NCBI GenBank assembly: GCA_910575035.1
Contig: CAJTDL010000002.1
Location: 56,964-120,963, forward strand
DNA: 64,000 bases
Origin: Lachnospiraceae bacterium
GTDB lineage: Bacteria > Bacillota > Clostridia > Lachnospirales > Lachnospiraceae
Direction of reading: 5' to 3'
Positions 47,005 to 56,128 of this stretch are shown here, piece after piece. Each line of letters starts with the position of its first letter. The stretch's first letter is position 1. The position numbers were made by a program, and so were the translations under genes. The notes below the pieces were generated by a model. That model was not told where the DNA came from. It searched no databases and saw nothing but the letters and a program-made list of their open reading frames with translations.

Positions 47005-48797
47005 ACACAGTTTTGAAAATCTTCCTGTCTATGTCCTTTTCTGGCGGGCTGCTAATCCTGGCTCTGCTTTTGGGAAAGCGATTTATAAAAGACAAAATCA
47101 GCCGTCAATGGCAGTATTATATTTGGCTCATTGTCGTTTTACGGCTGCTGCTCCCGTTCGGGCCGGAGGTAAACCTGATGGGAAAGACATATCAGGCTGT
47201 TGATCAGGCAATATCCCAGGCCGCCCCTTTACCTCCACAGCAACAGTCCCCACTAAACACTCCAGGAGGCAATCCTACTCCCGCTGTTGGAACGGAGCAG
47301 CACAATGAAACCATAAACAGTCCGGCTGATGATGTAACAACTGCCCATCCACTTCAAGATATTGGAGTGTTGTTAATCAATCATATCTGGCTGGTTTGGC
47401 TGGTGGCTGCGCTGGGCTTGCTGATACGAAAAATAACAATCTACCAGGGCTTTATACGGTATATCAGGGCTGGATTAACACCGGTTCCTGACATTGAGCC
47501 GTTAGACGAACTTTCTATTGCTGCGGAGCAATCAGGCATCAAAAAGCCGATTGAATTATGTGTCAATCCACTGGTTTCTTCCCCGCTGCTGATTGGCTTT
47601 TTCCATCCATGTATTGTACTGCCAAATGCGGATATTCCCGAAAAGGATTTTCAGTATATCATCCTGCATGAATTGACGCACTATAAACGGCGGGATATGT
47701 TCTACAAATGGCTGGTTCAAGTTACCGTCTGTCTGCATTGGTTTAATCCGCTGGTTCATCTTATGAGCCGGGAAATTACCAAAGCCTGTGAATTTTCCTG
47801 TGATGAGGCCGTCCTCTCTAAAATGGGGAACGGCAGCGCGCAGGACTATGGAAAAACCTTGCTTGACGCTATGGCGGCAGTAAGGAGATACAAGGAAAAT
47901 TTCGGAGCCGTCACGTTCAGCGAAAACAAACAGCTATTGGAAGAGAGGATACACGCAATTATGAACTTTAAGAAGAAGTCAATGGCGATACGTTTTTTGA
48001 CGGGTGCGCTGACGCTGTGTGTGATGTTCGGGGCGGCTTTCGTTGGCGTTTACCCTGTTGCCGCGACAGTTCACCGCACAGCAGGCAAGCCACAGGCTGC
48101 TGTAGATAAAACTCCCATACAAGGGAACACAGGCACAAGCAGCAAGGACTATGCGGCTCAGGCGGAGCGGTACTACAAGGCTGGCAGCCTGCCGCTGTTT
48201 CAAATTGTTTTCCCCTGGCTGGACAGGGAAGAACAGCTTGCATGGCTGGAAAAAATTTACGCCGATGAAGATATCGCGTTCTTCTCTGTCGCGGTACGTG
48301 GGCTTAATACAAATTCTTCTTTGCTTACCAGCTTCGCTGAAAAGGTTTATGAAAACACTGATATTGCGTTCTTCTCTACATTGGCAGACTGGATGGATGA
48401 AACAGAACTGGAGCTTTGGCTGGATCGGGCATTGGAGGATGGCAACTGGGCATTTCAATCCATGCTGTTTGATAAGCTGGACAAGAAAGACGAATTTGAC
48501 GAACTGGAAGCGAAACGGGAAAAAGAATGGGACGAGGTGCAGATAAAGGAATATGAGAAGGTTGGCGTCACAATGATCGATGAAAAGACTTATTATTATC
48601 AAGGAGAGCTGGTCAATATCTTTCTGGACATCCGGAAAGAAGGCTCCTTCTATACGCTGAATATGAACCCAGATGGGGCAATCAATATCAAAATCACCCG
48701 CGACGCGAACAATACTATCACAGGCGTTGCCTATATGACCCAGGCAGAAGTGGCTGAACTGTTGGAGGATATGGATGACCCAGATGATAAAAACTGA
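47001..48797 (+). CDS. M56-family membrane metallopeptidase, BlaR1-like sensor
   Basis: A 598-residue protein. Four membrane helices lie in the first 330 residues, with the zinc protease motif HELTHYKRRD at about 222-231 and the ENKQLLEERI linker after it. A further membrane helix (about 331-350) leads to an outer domain of about 240 residues that is not a penicillin-binding domain. It has two or three 30-residue repeats (DREEQLAWLEKIYADEDIAF, NTDIAFFSTLADWMDETELE) and a C-terminal beta part. The protease should cleave the BlaI partner upon a signal. The outer domain suggests a ligand other than beta-lactam. Confidence 0.88.
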   Translation: MNTVLKIFLSMSFSGGLLILALLLGKRFIKDKISRQWQYYIWLIVVLRLLLPFGPEVNLMGKTYQAVDQAISQAAPLPPQQQSPLNTPGGNPTPAVGTEQHNETINSPADDVTTAHPLQDIGVLLINHIWLVWLVAALGLLIRKITIYQGFIRYIRAGLTPVPDIEPLDELSIAAEQSGIKKPIELCVNPLVSSPLLIGFFHPCIVLPNADIPEKDFQYIILHELTHYKRRDMFYKWLVQVTVCLHWFNPLVHLMSREITKACEFSCDEAVLSKMGNGSAQDYGKTLLDAMAAVRRYKENFGAVTFSENKQLLEERIHAIMNFKKKSMAIRFLTGALTLCVMFGAAFVGVYPVAATVHRTAGKPQAAVDKTPIQGNTGTSSKDYAAQAERYYKAGSLPLFQIVFPWLDREEQLAWLEKIYADEDIAFFSVAVRGLNTNSSLLTSFAEKVYENTDIAFFSTLADWMDETELELWLDRALEDGNWAFQSMLFDKLDKKDEFDELEAKREKEWDEVQIKEYEKVGVTMIDEKTYYYQGELVNIFLDIRKEGSFYTLNMNPDGAINIKITRDANNTITGVAYMTQAEVAELLEDMDDPDDKN

Positions 48798-48903
48798 TGT
48801 GGCCTATTGGCCTGTGAATCACCTGCGGCAGCCAGGCGAATCGCTGGAATTGACGGTAGACAGAATATCAAACACATATCACTTGCGGGTATTGAAAACG
48901 TAG
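48784..48903 (+). CDS. 39-residue frame overlapping M56 gene end
   Basis: A frame starting 14 bases before the M56 stop reads MIKTDVAYWPVNHLRQPGES, then LELTVDRISNTYHLRVLKT. The composition looks coding. It may be a remnant of a longer protein or of a longer tail of the M56 protein lost by frameshift. No own ribosome site is seen. Confidence 0.35.
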   Translation: MIKTDVAYWPVNHLRQPGESLELTVDRISNTYHLRVLKT

Positions 48904-48956
48904 TCAGGGAGGCGCTGGGGCATAAGAGCCTGCCCTTGTTCTGGCTCCTCCCTGAC
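48903..48956 (+). terminator. Hairpin after M56 gene
   Basis: GTCAGGGAGG (48903-48912) pairs with CCTCCCTGAC (48947-48956), a perfect 10-bp stem with a loop of 34 bases. No T-run follows. From here to 49081 nothing else is recognised. Confidence 0.5.
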
Positions 48957-49081
48957 GCCCATCTGCTGCGTTAGATTTTCTATCTGCAGCCAACGCTACC
49001 CTATCCAAAACCCAGCAAGCAAATTTTACAGAAACCCCTGTCAACTAAGATCAAAATTTATGCAAAATGTCTGGATTTTGA

Positions 49082-49110
49082 TTGAAAGAATGGGAAAGCT
49101 ATGTTATAGT
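49082..49110 (+). promoter_or_regulatory. Promoter of nagB-nagA
   Basis: -35 TTGAAA (49082-49087), 17-base spacer, -10 TATAGT (49105-49110). The leader to nagB is about 93 bases long. No clear NagR/GntR operator was recognised. Confidence 0.65.
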
Positions 49111-49209
49111 AGCTTTATATGCTGAGAGGATTTTCTGGAGCTGAAATGATTGGCATATGATAAAATAATTTCGAAAAATATAATAATTATTTCACAAATG
49201 GAGGTTGCC

Positions 49210-49947
49210 ATGAACATTGTAAAAGCAAAGGATTACCATGACATGAGCCGTAAGGCTGCGAATATGATATCTGCACAGATCATTTTAAAGCCCGCCTGTG
49301 TGCTGGGGCTGGCTACGGGTTCCTCCCCTATCGGGACATATGAGGAATTAATAAAACGGTATCAGGACGGGGATCTGGATTTTTCACAGGTTACCACTGT
49401 AAATTTGGATGAGTACCGGGGGCTTCCAAGAGAAAATGACCAGAGTTATTACTACTTTATGAATGAGCACCTGTTCCAAAAGGTAAACATTGATGCCAGC
49501 CGCACCTTCCTTCCAGATGGGATGGAGGCAGACCATGAGGCTGCCTGCAAAAAGTATGATGGCATCATACGGAGTGTGGGAGGCGTAGACCTTCAGCTGC
49601 TGGGGCTTGGGCATAATGGCCATATCGGGTTTAATGAGCCGGGGAATGTTTTTGAAAAGGGCACCCATTGTGTGGATCTGTCAGAAAGGACGATTCAGGC
49701 CAATACCAGGTTTTTCGCTTCTGAAAAAGATGTTCCAAGGCAGGCTTATACCATGGGGATCCAAACGATCATGGCAGCAGATAAGATTTTGTTAGTCGTT
49801 TCTGGAGAAGACAAGGCAGAAATTGTGAAGGCCGCATTTTTCGGTGACGTGACACCGCAGATTCCGGCTTCTGTTTTACAGCTGCATAGGAATGTGACAG
49901 TTATTGCAGATGAAGCGGCTCTTTCCAAATGTGAGGGAATGCTCTAA
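49210..49947 (+). CDS. nagB: Glucosamine-6-phosphate deaminase
   Basis: A 245-residue enzyme converting glucosamine-6-phosphate to fructose-6-phosphate and ammonia. Family motifs: LGLATGSSPIGTY near the start, VNLDEYRGL with the base-catalyst Asp, and LGLGHNGHIGFNEPG with the active-site His. I start at ATG 49210 (MNIVKAKDY) because GGAGGTTGCC lies just before it. nagA follows 50 bases later with its own ribosome site, so the two form the usual amino-sugar catabolic operon. The length is near the family norm. Confidence 0.95.
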   Translation: MNIVKAKDYHDMSRKAANMISAQIILKPACVLGLATGSSPIGTYEELIKRYQDGDLDFSQVTTVNLDEYRGLPRENDQSYYYFMNEHLFQKVNIDASRTFLPDGMEADHEAACKKYDGIIRSVGGVDLQLLGLGHNGHIGFNEPGNVFEKGTHCVDLSERTIQANTRFFASEKDVPRQAYTMGIQTIMAADKILLVVSGEDKAEIVKAAFFGDVTPQIPASVLQLHRNVTVIADEAALSKCEGML

Positions 49948-49997
49948 TATGACTGCAGCAGATTCTTGAGGCATACTTTTAGAATGGAGGTTATATT

Positions 49998-51146
49998 ATG
50001 CAAAGGCAACGGGTGATTGGCGGGTTAGTATTTCGGGAAGACGGCGTATTTCTTCCAGGAGATGTCTGCATCTGCGATGACCGGATTGTGTCAGAGGAGG
50101 AATACTTTGGATATGAAGGGGACGAAACAGTAATAGACGCTGCTGGGGGATATGTAATCCCGGGATTGACGGATATCCATTTCCATGGATGCATGGGAAG
50201 CGACTGCTGCGACGGCAGCGAGGAGGCCTTTCGCTGTATTGCAGAATATGAGCTTCAGCAAGGAGTCACTTCCATTACGCCAGCAACGATGACTATGCCA
50301 GAAGATACACTGGCACAAATCTGCAGGACAGTAAAGGGGTTTTCCTGGGAAAAAGGGGCTGACCTCTGCGGGCTGTATTTGGAAGGCCCTTTTATTTCTG
50401 TGGATAAGAAGGGTGCACAGAATGAACGTTATATCCACGGGGCAGATACCCAAATGCTGCAAAGGCTCCAGGAAATTTCCGGCGGCAAAGTGCGTACGGT
50501 TGTGGTTGCCCCAGAAACGGAAGGGGCTATGGATTTTATCCAAAAGAACTGTGGGAATGTCCGGATTTCACTGGCACATACAACAGCTGGCTATGAAACT
50601 TCACAAAAAGCCCTTTCTTTGGGGGCTTCACAGCTGACCCATATGTTTAATGCCATGCCGCCTTTGAGCCATCGGGCACCTGGCCCTATTGGAGCTGCCG
50701 CAGATGATAAAAATTGTATGGTAGAATTGATCTGTGATGGGGTGCATATCCATCCTGCCGTAGTGCGTACCGCTTTTCGGATCTTTGGGGATGAACGGAT
50801 TATTCTGATCAGCGACAGCATGCGGGCTGCCGGAATGCCAGATGGCACCTATGACCTGGGAGGGCAGGCTGTTACCGTGAAAGGCAATCTGGCTGTTTTA
50901 GCAGATGGCACACTGGCCGGATCTGTGACAAATTTGATGGACTGCCTCCGTACGGCTGTCAAATGCATGGGAATCCCCCTGGGAAGCGCAGTGAAATGCG
51001 CTGCTGTAAATCCAGCCCGGTCAGCTGGGATTTTCCAGGACTATGGGACATTGGCGCCAGGGAAATATGCAAATATTGTAATCCTGGATGGCACTTTGGA
51101 AACAAAAGAGGTGATCCACAGGGGAAAGCCCATTTCCCAGGCCTAA
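49998..51146 (+). CDS. nagA: N-acetylglucosamine-6-phosphate deacetylase
   Basis: A 382-residue amidohydrolase that removes acetate from GlcNAc-6-phosphate, feeding NagB. Metal and substrate motifs: GLTDIHFHGCMG, an active-site YLEGPFIS, AHTTAGYE, THMFNAMPPLSHR and ILISDSMRAAG with the catalytic Asp. GGAGGTTATATT precedes the ATG. Length and order with nagB are typical. A strong hairpin follows at 51172. Confidence 0.95.
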   Translation: MQRQRVIGGLVFREDGVFLPGDVCICDDRIVSEEEYFGYEGDETVIDAAGGYVIPGLTDIHFHGCMGSDCCDGSEEAFRCIAEYELQQGVTSITPATMTMPEDTLAQICRTVKGFSWEKGADLCGLYLEGPFISVDKKGAQNERYIHGADTQMLQRLQEISGGKVRTVVVAPETEGAMDFIQKNCGNVRISLAHTTAGYETSQKALSLGASQLTHMFNAMPPLSHRAPGPIGAAADDKNCMVELICDGVHIHPAVVRTAFRIFGDERIILISDSMRAAGMPDGTYDLGGQAVTVKGNLAVLADGTLAGSVTNLMDCLRTAVKCMGIPLGSAVKCAAVNPARSAGIFQDYGTLAPGKYANIVILDGTLETKEVIHRGKPISQA

Positions 51147-51171
51147 AATTAACTGAACTAGTATAATCCAC

Positions 51172-51207
51172 GCCAACATGCATATTATGGAACCTATGCA
51201 TGTTGGC
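51172..51207 (+). terminator. Perfect 13-bp hairpin after nagA
   Basis: GCCAACATGCATA (51172-51184), 10-base loop, TATGCATGTTGGC (51195-51207). No T-run follows, so it could be a weak terminator or an mRNA 3' end structure. The rest up to 51332 holds a second imperfect hairpin (51303-51328) downstream of hsp20. Confidence 0.6.
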
Positions 51208-51332
51208 TCAGATACTCCTTTGGCGTTGGCTTCCTGCCGTATCCCTTTCAGCCTCCTGCCTGGGCTATGCCCTTTATCCTAATGAATTTATAAATATTTG
51301 CCCTTTATGCCATCGAGGCATGATAAAGCCCT

Positions 51333-51782
51333 TTATTGGATGGAAATATACTTCTTTTCTTCCACAGCTGGCATTTCCTTTTTAGGAATCACCATTTTCA
51401 GGACGCCATTTTCAAATTTCGCCTGGATATCTTCCTGGGTTACATTTTTTCCCACAAAGAACCTTCTCTGGCAGCTTCCTACATAACGCTCCCTCCGAAC
51501 ATAGTTGCCCTGCTCATCCTTTTCATCCTGGCTGCCGGTGTGCTCTGCAGAAATGGTGAGATATCCATCCTTCAGGTCTGCCTTTAAATCCTCCTTCTCA
51601 TATCCAGGCAATTCCATATCCATCTGGTAGCTGTCTCCCAGATCCTGGATATCTGTGGACATATAAGAAGCTGTGTTCCGCCGCTCAAACGGAGAATGGA
51701 ACGCGTCCTGGAACAGATGGTCAAATGAACCATTAAAAAAATCGTCGGTAAAATTGGTGTTAAAAATACTTGGTACTAACAT
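51333..51782 (-). CDS. Small heat-shock protein Hsp20
   Basis: A 149-residue alpha-crystallin-type chaperone that holds unfolded proteins. The short N-terminal arm (SIFNTNFTDDFFNGSFDHLF) is followed by the alpha-crystallin domain: DSYQMDMELPGYEKEDLKAD, GYLTISAEHTG, RRERYVGSCQRRFFVGKNVT, then FENGVLKMVIPKKE. The start is ATG 51782, with AGGAGG 8 bases upstream; the ATG at 51800 overlaps the ribosome site. The promoter, 300 bases upstream, is embedded in a CIRCE operator, and an intergenic repeat copy lies between. Confidence 0.93.
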   Translation of the reverse strand: MLVPSIFNTNFTDDFFNGSFDHLFQDAFHSPFERRNTASYMSTDIQDLGDSYQMDMELPGYEKEDLKADLKDGYLTISAEHTGSQDEKDEQGNYVRRERYVGSCQRRFFVGKNVTQEDIQAKFENGVLKMVIPKKEMPAVEEKKYISIQ

Positions 51783-51915
51783 AAGCCCTTCCTCCTTCAT
51801 ATACGTGATAATTTATTATTTGCTGTTTTTATAACTTTATGCCAAAGTGCTTTCCAAATAGCCTAACTTGGGAAATGATTACTTTCCTGACAAGGATTTC
51901 CAATTCCTTTCGTCC

Positions 51916-52060
51916 GTTACTATTCACGGCCTGTGAGCCGCTCATAGAAACAATTCGGAGGGGTATTTAAAGTTTTGCTGCGCAAAAATTGGCTCTCACT
52001 CCTGAATCATGTTCTCACAAAATGCGCAGTTCAGCGCATTCCTGATCCATGAATAGTAAC
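51916..52060. repeat. Dispersed intergenic repeat, copy D (full length)
   Basis: From GTTACTATTCACGGCC to CATGAATAGTAAC, with the same inner GAATGCGC/GCGCATTC stem. The central stem is weaker than in copies B and C. It lies between the CIRCE promoter and hsp20, so it should be transcribed as part of the hsp20 leader. Confidence 0.85.
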
Positions 52061-52086
52061 TTTCGCCCTTCCTTTGTTCTATACGT

Positions 52087-52115
52087 ACTATAACACATAT
52101 TGTTAGCACTGTCAA
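52087..52115 (-). promoter_or_regulatory. hsp20 promoter
   Basis: Minus strand: -35 TTGACA (52115-52110), 17-base spacer, -10 TATAGT (52092-52087). The -35 lies inside the CIRCE operator. The predicted leader to hsp20 is about 300 bases. Confidence 0.85.
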
Positions 52116-52129
52116 GCTTCGAGTGCTAA
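52103..52129. promoter_or_regulatory. CIRCE operator (HrcA binding site)
   Basis: TTAGCACTG, 9 bases, GAGTGCTAA: the classical CIRCE with one change (final C to G) in the left arm. HrcA binds CIRCE to repress heat-shock genes. It covers the hsp20 -35 box. The divergent MATE gene starts 54 bases to the right and may also be affected. Confidence 0.88.
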
Positions 52130-52182
52130 AATTGTGTGAAAATTTTGTGATGTCAATACAAATGTTGCTGAAGGAAAAACCT

Positions 52183-53568
52183 ATGACAAAACCAAAAGAC
52201 ATAAAACAGAGTTTTTTCACAAAAGACAAATCTTTTTATAAGACATATTTCAGTATGATGGTAATTGTCGCGCTGCAAAACCTGGTTGCTTACAGCGTCA
52301 ACATGGCCGACAATATCATGCTGGGAAGTTACAGCCAAAATGCCCTTTCCGGAGCGGCTACAGTAAACCAAATCTTTTTTATGGTGCAGCAATTCGCCCT
52401 ATCCATTGGAAACGCGCTGGTGGTGCTGGCTTCCCAATATTGGGGGCAAAAGCGGATCTCCCCCATCCGCACGCTGACGGGAATCGCATTGAAGCTGGGC
52501 TTCCTATGCAGCGCTGCCATTATTGCCCTATGCGCCCTTTTCCCTGAACCGCTGCTCCGTATTTTTACAGGCTCACCAGAAATCATGGCAGAGGGTAAGG
52601 AATATTTATCCCTGATCCAATGAACCTTTGCACTGTTTATTTTATCCAACATCCTGATGGCCGCCCTTCGGAGCATCGGAATTGTCAAAATATCCTTTTA
52701 TATCTCCATTGTTTCCTTACTGGTAAATGTAGGGATTAACTATACCCTGATCTTTGGGCGGTTCGGCTTTCCAGAAATGGGAATCCGAGGCGCAGCTGTT
52801 GGAACTTTTATGGCGCGTGCATTAGAGCTTGCCATTGTAGCAATATACATATGCAAACCAGGCAGGGAAAATAGCCTGGTTTCCAAAGGGGCATTTGCCA
52901 TAAACCGTGGATTACGGCGGGATTATACAAAAGTTTTCCTGCCAATTATGTCCTCACAGGTACTATGGGGCATATCTGTTCCCATGCAGACTGCTATCCT
53001 GGGGCATTTATCCCAAGATGCCATTGCAGCTAATTCGGTGGCGGCTACCTTTTATCAATACCTGAAGGTAATTGTGATCGCAGTGTCTTCCACCTCGGCA
53101 GTTATGATTGGAAATGCAATTGGGCGGGGGAATATGGAACAAATCAAAGCAGAGGCGCGCACTTTGTCTGTGATTGACGTGATGGTTGGGCTGGTACTGG
53201 GGATTGCGCTGATGCTGCTGCGCTATCCATTACTGTCCATGTATAACCTTACGCCGGAGGCAACGGAAATGGCTTTGAATCTGATTGTAGTTATGGGATT
53301 TATTATGGTAGGGATGTCCTACCAGATGCCCGTGAGCTTTGGGATTATCCAAGGGGGCGGGGATACAGAATTTACGATGAAGATGAATATGATCAGCACC
53401 TGGCTGATTGTAATGCCGCTGTCATTTATGGCGGCGTTCTGGTGGAAATGGCCAGTGGAAGCCGTCGTGGTTGTAATCCAGTCAGATCAGATTTTTAAGG
53501 GACTGCCTACATTTCTTCGTTTCCGAAGTTATCGGTGGATTAAGAAGCTTACGTCAAACCAACCTTAA
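52183..53568 (+). pseudogene. MATE efflux transporter with in-frame TGA
   Basis: A NorM/DinF-like multidrug antiporter of about 460 codons with twelve membrane helices. The frame is continuous except for a TGA at 52621-52623, between YLSLIQ and TFALFILSNILMAALR. The expected residue there is probably Trp (TGG), so this looks like a single-base nonsense change. The first part starts at ATG 52183 behind AAGGA. Downstream sequence shows no other damage (YISIVSLLVNVGINYTLIFG, FGIIQGGGDTEF), so the change is recent, a sequencing error, or is read through. Confidence 0.85.
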
Positions 53569-53641
53569 AAACACACTGTTGGGACAGGCCAGGGCGGGTA
53601 TGGCCCCACACTGGCCTGCTGGCTTTGGCCTAGCCTAAAAC

Positions 53642-54103
53642 TCAGCCTTCATGGATATACATCCTTGCCATCTTGGGCTCACCATCCCCCTGTACCATAC
53701 AGAGGAACTTCCAGCCATACCTTTCATAGAAGGAAGTATGGTCCGTCACAAGGTATAAAGTGCTTACGCCTTTATCTTTGAAATCATTGCATACAAATTC
53801 CAGCATCTTTCCTGCTATCCCCTGGCAGCGGTAAAGTTCCTCTACATAGACAGCACATACATTTGGGGCAAGGTCTTTGCGGTCATGGAAATCATTTTCT
53901 ATCACGCCAAGCCCACCGATAATATCTTCCCCTTCCATAACCACATACCACTGGGGAACAAAATACCCTGGACGTGGATTCAGGCATTCCTCCATGCTCT
54001 GCAAGTATGCCTCCAACGGTATCCCCCACTTCTGATGAAACCATAGCGCTGCCCTCTCCTTCAGCTGAGGACAATCCTGTATTTTCACAATCTTATAATC
54101 CAT
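53642..54103 (-). CDS. GNAT-family N-acetyltransferase
   Basis: A 153-residue acetyltransferase of unknown substrate. The acetyl-CoA binding motif A is seen as VCAVYVEELYRCQGIAGKML at about 81-100, with DHTSFYERYGWKFL near the end. It resembles GNATs that act on small molecules or antibiotics; the target cannot be told. GGGCAGGGATT precedes the start. It lies on the same strand as the ABC exporter but ends before the convergent MATE gene. Confidence 0.85.
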   Translation of the reverse strand: MDYKIVKIQDCPQLKERAALWFHQKWGIPLEAYLQSMEECLNPRPGYFVPQWYVVMEGEDIIGGLGVIENDFHDRKDLAPNVCAVYVEELYRCQGIAGKMLEFVCNDFKDKGVSTLYLVTDHTSFYERYGWKFLCMVQGDGEPKMARMYIHEG

Positions 54104-54149
54104 AGCAATCCCTGCCCTTTACTCAAATCTAAACACTTCCATTCTTTCC

Positions 54150-55331
54150 TTACTTTGAAAACATAACCTTCTCACTGTCAAACATCTTCGTCAGCACAAA
54201 CACTCCAACCCCCGCATAACAGATATTCGCTACAACCGTAACCGCAATATTCACCATATCTGCCTCCAGCGAAAATATCCCACTCATGCACTGTGCGCTA
54301 TTATACAGGGGGATCAAAAACCACACTGGCTCTGTCATGCAAAGGCTGTCCACCATAGAAGTTACCCCCAAAAGCATGGACACGATCATAATCGGCGTCA
54401 CCCAGCTGGTAGCCTCCTTCACATTCTTCGCATAAGCAGACACAATCGACACAAGAGCCACGATCACAAGCGCCGTACTCAAAATTACCAACAGCAGCAT
54501 AAGGTAATCCTGTATCCCATACACATTTGCATTAATGCTCACTTCCCCGCCCATCAGTTTCGGCAGTGACAGCATTGTCCCCACAAAACTGGAAAAACCG
54601 CATAAAATCGCAATAACGCTCAAGCTGACAATCTTCCCTAAAGCCAGATGGCTCCGCTTCATAGGAGTCACCAAAAGTGTGGCAATAGTCCCACGCTCTT
54701 TTTCCCCTGCAATGGACTCTGGCGCAATTGCCATACATCCGCTGAATAAAAACACCATCAACAGCATGGGCACCATCATAGAGAAAATCTGAACCGACAT
54801 ATCTTCCTCGGTTGCCAGATCATAAACATTTTCGCCCGGATTTACATCAAATTTATTGGCGAGGCTGCTCTCATATGTATCCAGCACCTCCAATAAAATA
54901 GAATAAGCAGACTGGGAATCCGTATTTGCAGAGTTATAATAAAGCTCCACTGCCGGCGCCTGCCCTCCTGCTGACATATCATAGGCTGCCACCTGCTCTT
55001 CAAACCCTTCTGGAAAAACTGCTACCAGATCATAGCCCTCTTCCCCTTCTTCCAGCTCCTTCACAGCCTGCTCCCGTTCCTGTTCCCCGGAAATTTCAGA
55101 AAATACAATGGCTTCCCCCTGTGCCGCCATAGCCTCTATACTCTCAGGAAGGTTCTGTACGCATACCCGCGCCTGATAGTCCTCATGAGAGGAAACAAAG
55201 CCCTGCCCCATAAAAGAATACAGCAGGTAGATCATAATCCCAGGCATCAGCAATGTGGTAAGAACCATCCTCCGATCCATAAAAAAGCGGGTAAATTCTT
55301 TCTTCATTACAGTTATCACATTACTTTTCAT
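54150..55331 (-). CDS. ABC-2 type permease, NatB-like
   Basis: A 393-residue membrane protein: one N-terminal helix (about 20-42), a soluble outer domain of about 150 residues, and five or six helices at the C-terminal half (IFSMMVPMLLMVFLFSGCMA, LMLLLVILSTALVIVALVSI). SIAGEKERGTIATLLVTPMK is the usual ABC-2/NatB motif. ATG 55331 is chosen because AGGTGAGAG precedes it; it overlaps the ATPase gene by 11 bases. With the ATPase it forms an exporter, sodium- or drug-type in related systems. Confidence 0.88.
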   Translation of the reverse strand: MKSNVITVMKKEFTRFFMDRRMVLTTLLMPGIMIYLLYSFMGQGFVSSHEDYQARVCVQNLPESIEAMAAQGEAIVFSEISGEQEREQAVKELEEGEEGYDLVAVFPEGFEEQVAAYDMSAGGQAPAVELYYNSANTDSQSAYSILLEVLDTYESSLANKFDVNPGENVYDLATEEDMSVQIFSMMVPMLLMVFLFSGCMAIAPESIAGEKERGTIATLLVTPMKRSHLALGKIVSLSVIAILCGFSSFVGTMLSLPKLMGGEVSINANVYGIQDYLMLLLVILSTALVIVALVSIVSAYAKNVKEATSWVTPIMIVSMLLGVTSMVDSLCMTEPVWFLIPLYNSAQCMSGIFSLEADMVNIAVTVVANICYAGVGVFVLTKMFDSEKVMFSK

Positions 55332-56103
55332 AACTCTCACCTGCCCTTTCCGCATAGATATCGAAGAATCGCTCCTCCAAAGATTTCCCTGCCGTTAAAT
55401 GTTCCAGGGTATCGCAAACTGCCATCTTCCCGTCAATAATAATCCCAACCCGGTCACAAATTTTCTCAATCAGGCTGAAAATATGGGTAGACACTACAAT
55501 CGTCTTCCCCTGTTCTTTCAGTTCCAGCAGAAAATCCGTCACCACCCGTGCCGTCAATACATCCAGCCCGTTAGTAGGCTCGTCGAAAATAATAATATCT
55601 GGATCATGTACGATTGAAATAACCAGGGACACCTTCTGCTTCATGCCAGTAGACAGATTGGCCACCTTCACCTCTGCAAACTGGGAAATCTGAAATTTCT
55701 CAAACAGCTCCCGCTTGCGCTTTACGGCTGCCTCTTTTTCCACCCCATGCAGCTCTGCAAAGAAGTCAAATAAATAATTAGGAGTAAAAAACTCCTCCAG
55801 CTTCAGCTCGCTGGTCAAAAAGCCAATCTTGCCCCGCACCTCAGCAGGAGATTTTACCACACTGGTTCCATCCACAACCACATCCCCTTCATCCGGCGTG
55901 ATCAGCGCTGCCATCATACGCAGTGTCGTAGTCTTCCCAGCCCCATTAGAACCCAGCAGCCCAAAGACTTCGCCCTGGTAAGCGGTAAAACTCAAATGGT
56001 CTACAGCCACTTTGATGCGTTCCTTTGTCTTCTGGATTTTCTGCTGCTTGGCAGAAATCTTAAAGGTCTTTTTTACATTTTGCACTTGCAGTAATTCTTT
56101 CAT
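55321..56103 (-). CDS. ABC transporter ATPase, NatA-like
   Basis: A 260-residue ATP-binding subunit. Walker A is GSNGAGKTT, the signature is LSTGMKQKVSLVISIVHDPD and Walker B is IIIFDEPTNGLD. The N-terminal insertion AKQQKIQKTKERIKVAVDHL is typical for the NatA branch. It is the first gene of a two-gene operon with the permease. A TTGTA-N12-TACAA palindrome overlaps the promoter -10, so a repressor probably controls the exporter. Confidence 0.92.
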   Translation of the reverse strand: MKELLQVQNVKKTFKISAKQQKIQKTKERIKVAVDHLSFTAYQGEVFGLLGSNGAGKTTTLRMMAALITPDEGDVVVDGTSVVKSPAEVRGKIGFLTSELKLEEFFTPNYLFDFFAELHGVEKEAAVKRKRELFEKFQISQFAEVKVANLSTGMKQKVSLVISIVHDPDIIIFDEPTNGLDVLTARVVTDFLLELKEQGKTIVVSTHIFSLIEKICDRVGIIIDGKMAVCDTLEHLTAGKSLEERFFDIYAERAGESYEK

Positions 56104-56128
56104 AGCGCGTCCTTTCTTTTTTGTATTA

